From: Ornithinimicrobium flavum
Lineage (GTDB): Bacteria > Actinomycetota > Actinomycetes > Actinomycetales > Dermatophilaceae
NCBI RefSeq assembly: GCF_004526345.1
Contig: NZ_CP038213.1
Coordinates: 2,604,001-2,668,000, forward strand
Direction of reading: 5' to 3'
DNA: 64,000 bases
Shown here piece by piece: positions 51,903 to 61,483 of this stretch. The position numbers and the translations under genes are program-made. Numbering within the stretch: the first letter of the stretch is position 1; every line of letters starts with the position of its first letter. The notes beneath the pieces are model-generated. The model saw nothing but the letters and a program-made list of their open reading frames with translations. It ran no database searches and was not told the DNA's origin.

Positions 51903-52555
51903 AGTCCCTCCCTCGCCCAGCGCTCGCGCAGTTCACGCAGGGCCCGGTGCTGCGCCACCCGGACCGCCCCGGCCGACATCCCCAGCGCGTCGGCCGTCTC
52001 CTGCGCGGAGAGCCCCACCCCCACCCGGAGCACCAGGATCTCCCGCAGCCGGGACGGCAGTGAGGAGAGCATCGACCAGGCCCGCGCCGCCTGGTCACCC
52101 TCGACGACGGTGCGCTCCGCGCTCTCGGCCACCGAGTCGAGGAGGTCGGACCGGTGGTGGTCCACCGGCACCGGTTGACGGGCCTGGGTGCGCCCGGCGT
52201 CGGCCACCTTGTGCGCCGCGATGCGGTAGACGAACGCCTCGAACGGCACCCCGCGGTCCTCGTAGCGGGGCAGTGCCGTCATGACGGCCATGCACACCTC
52301 CTGCGCCACGTCGGCCGCCAGCTCGGCCGCCGCGGGGTAGGTCCCCAGCCGCGCCCGGGCATACCGGTGGGCCATCCGGTGGACACCCTCGAAGAGATCC
52401 CGTCGGGCGTCCTCCTCCCCCGCCCGCGCCAGGTGCACCAGGGGGGCGAGCCCGCCCGCGGCCGGCCCGCCGGTCTCCGCGACGAGTCCGGCGAGGGGCG
52501 CGGCGGTCCGCGCATCCCCCTCGGGCCCCCAGGACGCTAGTTCGGGCAGCCCCAC
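51899..52555 (-). CDS. sigD: ECF sigma factor, SigD-like
   Basis: 218 residues from GTG 52555, chosen because AGGGAGGT lies seven bases upstream; longer in-frame starts lack such a site. Region 2 (LFEGVHRMAHRYARARLGTYPAAAELAADVAQEVCMAV...YEDRGVPFEAFVYRIAAHKVAD) and region 4 (LPSRLREILVLRVGVGLSAQETADALGMSAGAVRVAQHRALRELRERW) are complete. In mycobacteria SigD acts in stationary phase and starvation; by synteny likely similar. Coupled to its anti-sigma gene. Confidence 0.88.
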   Translation of the reverse strand: MGLPELASWGPEGDARTAAPLAGLVAETGGPAAGGLAPLVHLARAGEEDARRDLFEGVHRMAHRYARARLGTYPAAAELAADVAQEVCMAVMTALPRYEDRGVPFEAFVYRIAAHKVADAGRTQARQPVPVDHHRSDLLDSVAESAERTVVEGDQAARAWSMLSSLPSRLREILVLRVGVGLSAQETADALGMSAGAVRVAQHRALRELRERWAREGL

Positions 52556-52726
52556 GTGGCCCACCTCCCTCGAGTCCTCCGCCACGGCTGATCGGCCCCA
52601 CGATAGCGACCCTACGGCCCGGCGGGGAGGAGACACAGATCACACCGCGAGCCCCACCCCCGCCCCCGGCCACGCGGTAGACATGGCGGGTGAGCACTAC
52701 CGCTGCGCCCGAGCAGCCCTGAGACC

Positions 52727-53014
52727 GTGGTCGAGACCGCCCGGCAGCCGGGACCGGTGGCCGACCTGTGGGAGTGGCAGTTCCAGGGTGCCTGCCGCAC
52801 CACCAGCCCCGAGGTGTTCTTCCACCCCGAGGGTGAGCGAGGGCCGGCACGCCGGCACCGGGACGAGCGCGCGAAGCAGGTGTGCGCCTCCTGCCCCGTC
52901 CTGGAGCAGTGCCGTGCCCACGCCCTCAGCGCGCGGGAGCCCTACGGCGTGTGGGGCGGGATGACCGAGGACGAACGGCTGGCGTACTACGCGGCCACCG
53001 ACCCCCCGGGCTGA
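52727..53014 (+). CDS. WhiB-family iron-sulfur transcription factor, WhiB3-like
   Basis: 95 residues from GTG 52727. Four cluster-binding cysteines, C23, C53, C56 and C62 (QGACRT...VCASCPVLEQC), and the turn motif YGVWGGMT. VADLWEWQFQGAC and VFFHPEGERGPARRHRDERAK resemble WhiB3. It probably binds a [4Fe-4S] cluster and a principal sigma factor to sense redox state. Divergent from sigD and convergent with groEL, as in mycobacteria. Confidence 0.92.
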   Translation: MVETARQPGPVADLWEWQFQGACRTTSPEVFFHPEGERGPARRHRDERAKQVCASCPVLEQCRAHALSAREPYGVWGGMTEDERLAYYAATDPPG

Positions 53015-53021
53015 GGACGCC

Positions 53022-53058
53022 GGAGGGCCCCGGACAGCCGTGCTGTCCGAGGCCCTCC
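53022..53058. terminator. Bidirectional hairpin between whiB and groEL
   Basis: 53022-53038 pairs with 53042-53058 (16 of 17 positions) over a three-base loop. Serves the convergent whiB and groEL genes. Confidence 0.8.
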
Positions 53059-53077
53059 TGGATGCCCGTGCGAGGGG

Positions 53078-54778
<1,701 letters not shown>

Positions 54779-54798
54779 TCACCGGTGCTGAGAGGTCG

Positions 54799-55095
54799 TC
54801 AGCCGACGATCGCGAGGACGTCGCGCGCGCTCAGGATCAGGTACTCCTGGCCGCTGTGCTTGATCTCGGTGCCGCCGTACTTGCTGTAGATGACGCGGTC
54901 GCCGACCTTGACGTCCATGGGGACGCGCTCGTCGCCGTCCTCGTTCCAGCGACCCGGGCCGACCGCCAGGACCTCGCCCTCCTGGGGCTTCTCCTTGGCG
55001 GTGTCCGGGATGACCAGGCCGGAGGCGGTGGTCTGCTCGGCCTCGACGGCCTGGACGACGATGCGGTCCTCGAGCGGCTTGATGGAAACCGACAC
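54799..55095 (-). CDS. groES: Co-chaperonin GroES
   Basis: 98 residues from GTG 55095 (AGGGAAGG upstream). Ten-kDa co-chaperonin: [45 protein letters not shown], mobile loop and [20 protein letters not shown] all present. Expressed with groEL from a CIRCE-flanked promoter at 55218-55289. Confidence 0.97.
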   Translation of the reverse strand: MSVSIKPLEDRIVVQAVEAEQTTASGLVIPDTAKEKPQEGEVLAVGPGRWNEDGDERVPMDVKVGDRVIYSKYGGTEIKHSGQEYLILSARDVLAIVG

Positions 55096-55217
55096 GGTTA
55101 CCTTCCCTTTCGTGGGGTCGGCCGGTGGGTGGTCCACCGGCCCTGTGGTCTGGTGCGTGAACACCACTCCCTCCGCTCCCGCCCACCGCCGTCGCGGGGA
55201 TCGGTCGGCGCTCGCGG

Positions 55218-55244
55218 CTGGCACTTGCGTGCCGGGAGTGCTAA
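55218..55244. promoter_or_regulatory. CIRCE element (second copy), HrcA operator
   Basis: Right arm GAGTGCTAA (55236-55244) is perfect. Left arm CTGGCACTT (55218-55226) matches six of nine positions of the consensus, with a nine-base spacer. It covers the expected transcription start of groES. Confidence 0.75.
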
Positions 55245-55248
55245 GTCG

Positions 55249-55277
55249 AATCTAGGCACGGATTAGCACTCGGTCAA
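55249..55277 (-). promoter_or_regulatory. groES-groEL promoter
   Basis: On the minus strand TTGACC (55277-55272) and TAGATT (55254-55249) are separated by exactly 17 bases. Start site expected near 55242, leaving a ~145-base leader. The -35 lies in the spacer of the upstream CIRCE. Confidence 0.8.
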
Positions 55278-55289
55278 GCCGAGTGCCAA
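55263..55289. promoter_or_regulatory. CIRCE element (first copy), HrcA operator
   Basis: TTAGCACTC (55263-55271), nine-base spacer, GAGTGCCAA (55281-55289): one mismatch to the CIRCE consensus. Overlaps the groES -35. Confidence 0.9.
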
Positions 55290-55293
55290 CAGG

Positions 55294-55434
55294 CGGGGGG
55301 CTCCGCCCCCCGACCACCCCCCGACACCCACCAGCAGTCGGGGGGCTCCGCCCCCCCGACGACCCCCCGACACCCACCAGCAGTCGGGGGGCTCCGCCCC
55401 CCGACCACCCCCCGACACCCACCAACAGTCGGGG
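55294..55434. repeat. Three 45-46-bp tandem repeats with strong hairpins
   Basis: Units start at 55294, 55339 and 55385. Each contains CGGGGGGC-TCC-GCCCCCCG, an 8-bp stem with a three-base loop. They lie between the stop of the cardiolipin-synthase-like gene and the groES promoter. Probably act as a terminator; together with the groES leader and CIRCE sites they fill the 339-base gap, and no gene is seen. Confidence 0.88.
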
Positions 55435-56703
55435 CTAAAGCAGCACCTGCAGCGGACGGAGGAACCGGCCGATCGCCTTGCGCGGCCAGGGGCGGTCCTC
55501 CCAGTCCTCGAGCAGCACCTCGTCACAGTTCTCCAGGTCGGTGCGGAAGATGTCCTCCATGACCGCGGCCTGGTCGGGGTCGGTGACCTCCAGGTTGATC
55601 TCGTAGTTGCCCTGCAGCGAGAGCCGGTCGATGTTGGCGGTGCCGATCGTGGCCCACCGGCCGTCGACGGTCATCGTCTTGGCGTGGACCATGACGTCGC
55701 GGTAGAGGTGCAGGTGCACTCCCCCCTCGAGCAGCTCGGAGTAGTAGGAGTGGGACACGACGTCGGCCAGCACGTGGTTGGAGCGCGCGGGCATGATGAC
55801 CCGGACGTCCACCCCCCGGTTGGCCGCGGCCAGCAGCGCACCCTTGATCTCACGGTCCGGGATGAAGTAGCCCTGCGTGATCCAGACCCGGTGCCGGGCC
55901 CGGTCGATGGCCTCCAGGTAGAGCGCGCGCACGGGGTAGATGACGCGGCTCGGCTCGTTGCGGGCGGCCACGATGGAGGGGTCCCACACGTCGGTGCCGC
56001 TGTCGGGAAGGATCGGGCCGTGGCCCCTGGCCCGGTGCCGGTTCCAGAAGTCGACGAAGGCGTTCTCGAGCTCCCACACCGCCTGCCCGGTGACCCGGAC
56101 GTGCGTGTCCCGCCAGCTGTCCGCATACGTCGACCCGATGTTGTAGCCGCCGACGAAGCCGACCCGCCCGTCCACCACCAGGATCTTGCGGTGGTCGCGG
56201 CCGGTGCTGCGGATGTCGATGATCGGCAGCCAGGTGCGCATGACGGGGAAGCGCAGGACGTGCACCCCCTCGGGGAACTTCTGGAAGGCGCGCGGCACGA
56301 CCAGGTTGGCGAAAGCGTCGTAGACCACGCACACGAGCACGCCCCGCTCGGCGGCCCGCACGACGGCGTCCTTGATGGTCTGCCCGACCTCGTCGCCCTT
56401 CCAGATGTAGGACGCGAGGTAGACGAAGTCCTGGGCGGCGTCGATGGCCTCGACCATGTCGTCGTACAGGTGCTGCCCGAAGGTGTAGGTCCTGAGCTCG
56501 TTGTCCTCGACCCGGGCGGTCTGCGGAGCGTGCTCCGGCACGAGGTGGGGATCTACCTCGCGCCTCTTGCGCAACGCGTCCGCCGCCACGATCCCCGCGG
56601 CCAGCGTCAACTGACCGGCCAGCGTCGCCGCCGCCACCCGCAGCGCCGCGGTGCGGCTGCGCCGGATGGCTCGGTGGACCTCGGGCGAGAGCAGACGGGG
56701 CAT
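55435..56703 (-). CDS. Phospholipase D / cardiolipin synthase-like protein
   Basis: 422 residues. Two HKD active-site motifs, HRKILVVDGRVGFVGG (~residue 170) and HAKTMTVDGRWATIGTANID (~residue 340). An N-terminal hydrophobic segment (AATLAGQLTLAAGIVAADAL) can anchor it to the membrane. Likely makes cardiolipin or transfers phosphatidyl groups. The ATG is six bases after TAGATT. Confidence 0.88.
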   Translation of the reverse strand: MPRLLSPEVHRAIRRSRTAALRVAAATLAGQLTLAAGIVAADALRKRREVDPHLVPEHAPQTARVEDNELRTYTFGQHLYDDMVEAIDAAQDFVYLASYIWKGDEVGQTIKDAVVRAAERGVLVCVVYDAFANLVVPRAFQKFPEGVHVLRFPVMRTWLPIIDIRSTGRDHRKILVVDGRVGFVGGYNIGSTYADSWRDTHVRVTGQAVWELENAFVDFWNRHRARGHGPILPDSGTDVWDPSIVAARNEPSRVIYPVRALYLEAIDRARHRVWITQGYFIPDREIKGALLAAANRGVDVRVIMPARSNHVLADVVSHSYYSELLEGGVHLHLYRDVMVHAKTMTVDGRWATIGTANIDRLSLQGNYEINLEVTDPDQAAVMEDIFRTDLENCDEVLLEDWEDRPWPRKAIGRFLRPLQVLL

Positions 56704-56709
56704 GACGCC

Positions 56710-56715
56710 AATCTA
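56710..56715 (-). promoter_or_regulatory. Leaderless -10 hexamer for the phospholipase D-like gene
   Basis: Minus-strand TAGATT, six bases before ATG 56703. Confidence 0.6.
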
Positions 56716-56754
56716 GTGGTCGGCCGCGGCCGACCCGCACCGCACAATGGACCG

Positions 56755-58017
56755 GTGAGCCCTGACGCCCTGACACCGGCCGCCGAGCTGATGCGCCGGC
56801 TGCGGGACGGCCCGGCCCGCACCCTCCTGGACACGCTGCCGCCCTACGACCCCGACGAGGTGCTGAGGCTGACGTCCAGGCTGCGGGCGGAGGGCCACGA
56901 CACCGAGCTGGTCGCGGCCGTGCTGACCCAGTCCCGCCTCCGGACCCGCGCCGCCGCGCGTCTCGGGCCGCTCGCGCGAGGGCTGCTCCTCACGGCCGAC
57001 GGTCTGGAGCAGGCCACCCGACCCGCCGTGGCCGCGCGTCACGCGGCACGTCTGCGGGCGGCAGGTGTCGCCCACGTGTGGGACCTGGGCGCCGGGCTCG
57101 GGCTGGACGCCGTCGCGCTGGCCGACGCCGGCCTGGCCGTGACCGCGGTGGAGCGGGACCCCGAGGTGGCCGAGGCGGCCGCCGCCAACCTCTCCGCCTT
57201 CCCCCGGGCCCGGGTCGTCCGCGCCGACGTGGCGGACGTCCCGGTCGGCCCCGAGGACGGCGCGTGGCTCGACCCGGCGCGCCGGACGCCGGGGGTCGCC
57301 GACAGCACGGGACGGACCCGGCGCCTCTTCCGGCTCGACGACCTGTCCCCCTCGTGGCAGGACGTGCAGGCGGTGGCCGCGACGGCCGCGGCCACCGGCG
57401 CCAAGCTCTCCCCCGGGTTCTCGGCCTCCGACCTCCCTCCGGGGGCGGAGGCGGAGTGGGTCTCGATCGACGGCGACGTCGTGGAGTGCGCGGTCTGGTG
57501 GGGCCGCGCGGTGCGCGCCCCGGGTGTGAGCGCCGTCGTGGGCACCTCCGCCCCGGACGGCTCGAGCTGGGTCACCGTCGCGCCGGTCGACGACCCACCT
57601 CCCCCGCTGGCCGCGGGTGCAGCGGTGATGCCGTGGCTGGCGGAGCCGGACCGGGCCGTGCTGGCGGCCGGCCTTCCGGCCAGCCTCGCAGCCCTGGTGT
57701 CGGGGCAGGAGCTCGACCCCGGCGTCGGGTATGTCGCCGCACCGGAGGTCCTCGACGTCCCGTGGGCGCGGTGGTATGCGGTGGAGGAGGTCCTGCCCCT
57801 GCACGCGCGGACCGTCGGGGCCTGGCTGCGCGCCCGTGGGGTCGGCCGGGTCACCCTCAAGAAGCGGGGGGTGCCGACGCGACCCGACCGCTTCCGTGCC
57901 GACCTGCGCCTGCGGGCGGGCCGGTCCGCGGCCGAGGCGACGATCGTCCTGACCCGGGTCGGCGGCACCCCCTCCGCCCTCGTCGTCCGCCCGGTCGGGA
58001 CACCCGGGGACGGGTGA
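56755..58017 (+). CDS. Class I SAM-dependent methyltransferase with THUMP-like C-terminus
   Basis: 420 residues from GTG 56755. An N-terminal helical part (~1-95) precedes a methyltransferase core with VWDLGAGLGLDAVALADAGLAVTAVERD (SAM site, ~108-135) and GAWLDPARR (~180). A C-terminal region follows with LHARTVGAWLRARGVGRVTLKKRGVPTRPDRFRADL. This matches actinobacterial THUMP-like-domain proteins; an RNA substrate is plausible but unproved. Its TGA abuts the tsaD stop on the other strand (TGATCA). Confidence 0.8.
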   Translation: MSPDALTPAAELMRRLRDGPARTLLDTLPPYDPDEVLRLTSRLRAEGHDTELVAAVLTQSRLRTRAAARLGPLARGLLLTADGLEQATRPAVAARHAARLRAAGVAHVWDLGAGLGLDAVALADAGLAVTAVERDPEVAEAAAANLSAFPRARVVRADVADVPVGPEDGAWLDPARRTPGVADSTGRTRRLFRLDDLSPSWQDVQAVAATAAATGAKLSPGFSASDLPPGAEAEWVSIDGDVVECAVWWGRAVRAPGVSAVVGTSAPDGSSWVTVAPVDDPPPPLAAGAAVMPWLAEPDRAVLAAGLPASLAALVSGQELDPGVGYVAAPEVLDVPWARWYAVEEVLPLHARTVGAWLRARGVGRVTLKKRGVPTRPDRFRADLRLRAGRSAAEATIVLTRVGGTPSALVVRPVGTPGDG

Positions 58018-59061
58018 TCAGGCGCTGACCTGCGTGACCGGCTGGGAGGAGTCGGCGGGGAGGTCGAGCCTGGACGCCTCCCGGCCCCGCAGGACCATCT
58101 CGGCCCCGAGGGCGGCCACCATGGCCCCGTTGTCGGTGCACAGGCCCGGACGTGGCACCCGCAGGCGGATGCCGGCGGCGTCGCAGCGTTCCTGGGCGAG
58201 GGCCCGGAGGCGGGAGTTGGCGGCGACCCCGCCTCCGATGAGCAGGTCGTCCACGCCGTGCTCCGTGCACGCCAGCACGGCCTTGCGGGTGAGGACGTCG
58301 ACCACGGCCTCCTGGAAGCTCGCGGCGACGTCGGCGACCGGCACCGGCTCCCCGCTGCGCTCCCGGGCCTGGACCCAGCGGGCCACCGCGGTCTTGAGCC
58401 CGGAGAAGGAGTAGTCGAAGCGGTGCCGCTCCATGTCGCGGCCGCCCGTCAGCCCCCGCGGGAAGTCGATGGCGACCTGGTTGCCCTCGCGGGCCATCCG
58501 GTCGACGTGGGGCCCGCCGGGGAAGGGGAGCCCCAGGAGCCGGGCGACCTTGTCGAAGGCCTCTCCCGCGGCGTCGTCGATGGTGGCGCCCAGGGACCGG
58601 ATGTCGTGGGTGACGTCGGGGACCAGGAGCAGGTTGGAGTGCCCGCCGCTGACCAGCAGCCCCATGGTGGGCTCCGGCAGCGGGCCGTGCTCCACGATGT
58701 CCACGGCGACGTGGGCGGCCAGGTGGTTCACGCCGTAGATGGGGACTCCCAGGCCGACCGCGAGCGCCTTGGCCGCCGCGACACCGACGAGCAGGGCCCC
58801 GGCCAGTCCGGGTCCGGCGGTCACCGCGACGGCGTCGACGTCCTGCAGCCGCACGCCCGCCTCCCGGCAGGCGCGGTCGATCGTCGGCACCATGGCCTCC
58901 AGGTGGGCGCGGCTCGCGACCTCCGGCACGACCCCCCCGAACCGCGCGTGCTCGTCGACGCTGCTGGCGATCGCGTCGAAGAGCAGGGTGCCACCTCTGA
59001 CGAGGCCGACGCCCGTCTCGTCGCAGCTGGTCTCGATGCCCAGCACCAGGGGTTCACTCAT
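58018..59061 (-). CDS. tsaD: tRNA N6-threonylcarbamoyltransferase TsaD
   Basis: 347 residues. Forms t6A37 in ANN-decoding tRNAs. [15 protein letters not shown] at the N-terminus, metal-binding HLAAH near residue 113, [44 protein letters not shown] and [12 protein letters not shown] are intact. Last gene of the tsaB-rimI-tsaD operon. Overlaps rimI by 8 bases. Confidence 0.97.
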   Translation of the reverse strand: MSEPLVLGIETSCDETGVGLVRGGTLLFDAIASSVDEHARFGGVVPEVASRAHLEAMVPTIDRACREAGVRLQDVDAVAVTAGPGLAGALLVGVAAAKALAVGLGVPIYGVNHLAAHVAVDIVEHGPLPEPTMGLLVSGGHSNLLLVPDVTHDIRSLGATIDDAAGEAFDKVARLLGLPFPGGPHVDRMAREGNQVAIDFPRGLTGGRDMERHRFDYSFSGLKTAVARWVQARERSGEPVPVADVAASFQEAVVDVLTRKAVLACTEHGVDDLLIGGGVAANSRLRALAQERCDAAGIRLRVPRPGLCTDNGAMVAALGAEMVLRGREASRLDLPADSSQPVTQVSA

Positions 59062-59539
59062 GACCGACCAGCTCCTTGCGCAGGACGAGGGCGTCGACGG
59101 GTGGTGCCCCGGTCGACCGGTAGTAGCCGGGGCGGGTACGCACGGGGCGGTACCCGTGCCGCCGGTAGAGCCCGAGAGCAGCCCCGTTGTCCGCCCTGAC
59201 CTCCAGCATCACGCTGTCTGCTCCCGAGGCGAGGGCCCGTGCGTGGAGGGCGTCGAGGAGGCGGGCCCCCACCCCACGCCCCCGCGCCGCGGCGTCCACC
59301 GCGACCGTCATGATGTCGGCGACGTCACCGGCCAGGTCGAGGCCGGCCTGACCCAGCAGATGGTCCGGGTCCTCGGACCCGTCGGTCACGGCCACGACGT
59401 AGGACCGTCGCGGTCGCTGCGCCAGCTCGGCCCAGAACGTCGCCTCCGGCCACGGGTCCTCGGGGAAGGCGGCCCGTTCCAGGCGGGCCATGGCCGGTAT
59501 GTCGCGCCAGTGGGCGTCCCGCAGCACGACGGCGCTCAC
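59054..59539 (-). CDS. rimI: Ribosomal-protein-alanine N-acetyltransferase RimI
   Basis: 161 residues from GTG 59539, overlapping the tsaB stop. GNAT acetyltransferase: [27 protein letters not shown], acetyl-CoA loop [23 protein letters not shown], and [29 protein letters not shown]. Acetylates protein N-termini, classically S18. Standard position between tsaB and tsaD. Confidence 0.93.
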   Translation of the reverse strand: MSAVVLRDAHWRDIPAMARLERAAFPEDPWPEATFWAELAQRPRRSYVVAVTDGSEDPDHLLGQAGLDLAGDVADIMTVAVDAAARGRGVGARLLDALHARALASGADSVMLEVRADNGAALGLYRRHGYRPVRTRPGYYRSTGAPPVDALVLRKELVGHE

Positions 59540-60216
59540 CGAGCCGGCCCCGTCGGCCGCGCGACGGCGTCGGGCCGCCGGAGGTAGAGGGGCTCGGGCG
59601 GGAGCAGGCCGCCCGGCGCGTCCGGATGGCTGCCCTCGCGGAGGGCGACGGCCAGCGCGGCCAGGACGCCCGGGGAGACGTCCACCGGCCCGTCCGGGAG
59701 CGGGGTGGCCAACGCCTCGGGATACAGGGCCGGCCCCCGACCCACGGTGGGCAGGTCCCGCACCGCCCGGGGCAGGTCGGCCGCTCGGGAGACGTCCGGG
59801 CCCTCGAGCCGGCGAGCCCCGTGGGCAGCGACGGCATACCGGGCCCAGTAGACCTCCTTGCGCCGGGCGTCGGTGGCGACCAGCAGCTCGCCCTCGTGCC
59901 GGCCCACCACCGCGTGGGCGAGGGCGTCCAGGGAGCACACGCCGTCCGGGGTGGGCAGGTCGAGGCTGCGCGCCAGCACCAGAGCGGTCACCACGCCGAC
60001 CCGCAGGCCGGTGAACGGCCCGGGACCGACCCCGCAGACCACCGCCGTCAGGTCGTGACGGTCCACGCCCGCCCAGGTCAGGGCCTCGACGACCGCCGGG
60101 GCGAGCAGCTCCCCGTGGCGCCGAGCGTCCTCCCGCACCACCTCGGCCAGCACCCTCCGGCCGTCGTGGACGGCTGCGCCGATGGTGGAGGTGGACGTGT
60201 CGATCGCGAGCAGCAC
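59536..60216 (-). CDS. tsaB: tRNA threonylcarbamoyladenosine biosynthesis protein TsaB
   Basis: 226 residues from GTG 60216, six bases after TAGCCT. An ASKHA-fold partner of TsaD: LLAIDTSTSTIGAAVHDG, GVGPGPFTGLRVGVVTALVLA, GVCSLDALAHAV. Catalytic residues of TsaD are not expected. No tsaE is seen in the window. Confidence 0.93.
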   Translation of the reverse strand: MLLAIDTSTSTIGAAVHDGRRVLAEVVREDARRHGELLAPAVVEALTWAGVDRHDLTAVVCGVGPGPFTGLRVGVVTALVLARSLDLPTPDGVCSLDALAHAVVGRHEGELLVATDARRKEVYWARYAVAAHGARRLEGPDVSRAADLPRAVRDLPTVGRGPALYPEALATPLPDGPVDVSPGVLAALAVALREGSHPDAPGGLLPPEPLYLRRPDAVARPTGPAR

Positions 60217-60222
60217 CCGCCC

Positions 60223-60228
60223 AGGCTA
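60223..60228 (-). promoter_or_regulatory. Leaderless -10 hexamer for tsaB
   Basis: Minus-strand TAGCCT, six bases before GTG 60216. Confidence 0.55.
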
Positions 60229-60250
60229 ACGGGCCTGGTGCCACCTCACC

Positions 60251-61483
60251 TCAGACCCGCAGCCCGCCCCTGGAGGAGGCGGGCAGGTCACCCCGTCGCT
60301 CCAGCAGCTGGATGAGCGCCTCGACGACGCGAGGGTCGTAGTCGTGCGGGGTGTTGCGGACGAGCCGGTCGACCGCCTGGGCGGGGCCGTCCGCCCCGGC
60401 GAGCCGCACCGCCCGCCCGGTGAGGTCGTCGTAGGCCGAGGCCACCCGCACGACTCTCGCCGCCAGCGAGACGTCACCCCGCTCCTCGGCCCGGTGGTGG
60501 GGGACGCCGACGTCGGCGACGACCGCGGCCAGCCTCGACAGGTCGGCCGTGCGGGCCAGGATCGCCGCGCCGGTGCCCGCGATCCGACGCTGGTCCCGGG
60601 CGGACACCTCGACGGTCGCCCCGCCGGGGATGGGCCGGGTCAGACCCACCTGCCCGATGTCGTGGAGGAGGGCGGCCGCCTCCACGTCCGGCAGGTCGGT
60701 CTCGTGGACACCGACCTCGCGGGCCAGGGGTACGGCCAGGGCAGCCACCCGGTCGCTGTGCCCGAGGCTCGTCAACCCAGCCTCCTCGGTGAGCCGCGCC
60801 AGGGCGACGATGGTCTGCCGCTGGGCCAGCCGGATGCGCCGCTGCCGTTCGACCGCCGGTTGCAGCAGGAGCAGCGGGACGAGGAAGAGCACCAGGGAGA
60901 GCGGCCCCAGGAGCTCCAGGCTCAGGGCCATGACGGTCGCGGTCGTCGCGGTCGCCAGGGCCAGAGGGCCGTGCCGGCCGACGTCCTCGCCGAGCTGGAT
61001 GCGCAGGTGGGCCCGTGCCCTCACCGACCGCAGGACCGACCTGGTGACCAGCGGCGTGGCCACGGCCAGGACGGCGGCAGCCAGCATGAGCGCCGCCACG
61101 AGCACCGGACGACCGGGGTCGTGCAGCGCCCGGTGGAGGACGGTGTCACCACCGGGCAGCGGGAGGCGGACGAGGACCCCGGCCACGAGCATCACCGCGA
61201 GGAGGCGGACGAGGTCGGGGACGATGTGCGAGAAGTCACGACGCACACCGCTGGCGACCAGCACCGCGGTCACGGCCACCAGCACCGGGCCCAGCAGACC
61301 GGTCAGGGAGTCCTCGGGGCCCCGCACCGGCCAGGACCACCCGGTGGCCATGGCCAGCGCCAGGGCGGTCGCCTTCGACAGGGGGGCGTCCCGCACCAGG
61401 GCCGGGGTCGACATCCGCCACACCTCACCCGCGACCATGGCGACCAGGGCCACCGCGGCGACCACGATCTGGTCGGGGCTCAC
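60251..61483 (-). CDS. Membrane HD-domain protein, degenerate HD-GYP
   Basis: 410 residues from GTG 61483, overlapping the stop of the HD-GYP gene upstream. About six membrane spans (1-215) then an HD domain (SLGHSDRVAALAVPLAREVG...EAAALLHDIGQVGL). Where HD-GYP proteins have HHExxDGxGYP this one has PHHRAEERGDVS, so the GYP half is lost. It may act as a regulatory partner of the neighbouring HD-GYP protein rather than an active c-di-GMP phosphodiesterase. Confidence 0.8.
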   Translation of the reverse strand: MSPDQIVVAAVALVAMVAGEVWRMSTPALVRDAPLSKATALALAMATGWSWPVRGPEDSLTGLLGPVLVAVTAVLVASGVRRDFSHIVPDLVRLLAVMLVAGVLVRLPLPGGDTVLHRALHDPGRPVLVAALMLAAAVLAVATPLVTRSVLRSVRARAHLRIQLGEDVGRHGPLALATATTATVMALSLELLGPLSLVLFLVPLLLLQPAVERQRRIRLAQRQTIVALARLTEEAGLTSLGHSDRVAALAVPLAREVGVHETDLPDVEAAALLHDIGQVGLTRPIPGGATVEVSARDQRRIAGTGAAILARTADLSRLAAVVADVGVPHHRAEERGDVSLAARVVRVASAYDDLTGRAVRLAGADGPAQAVDRLVRNTPHDYDPRVVEALIQLLERRGDLPASSRGGLRV

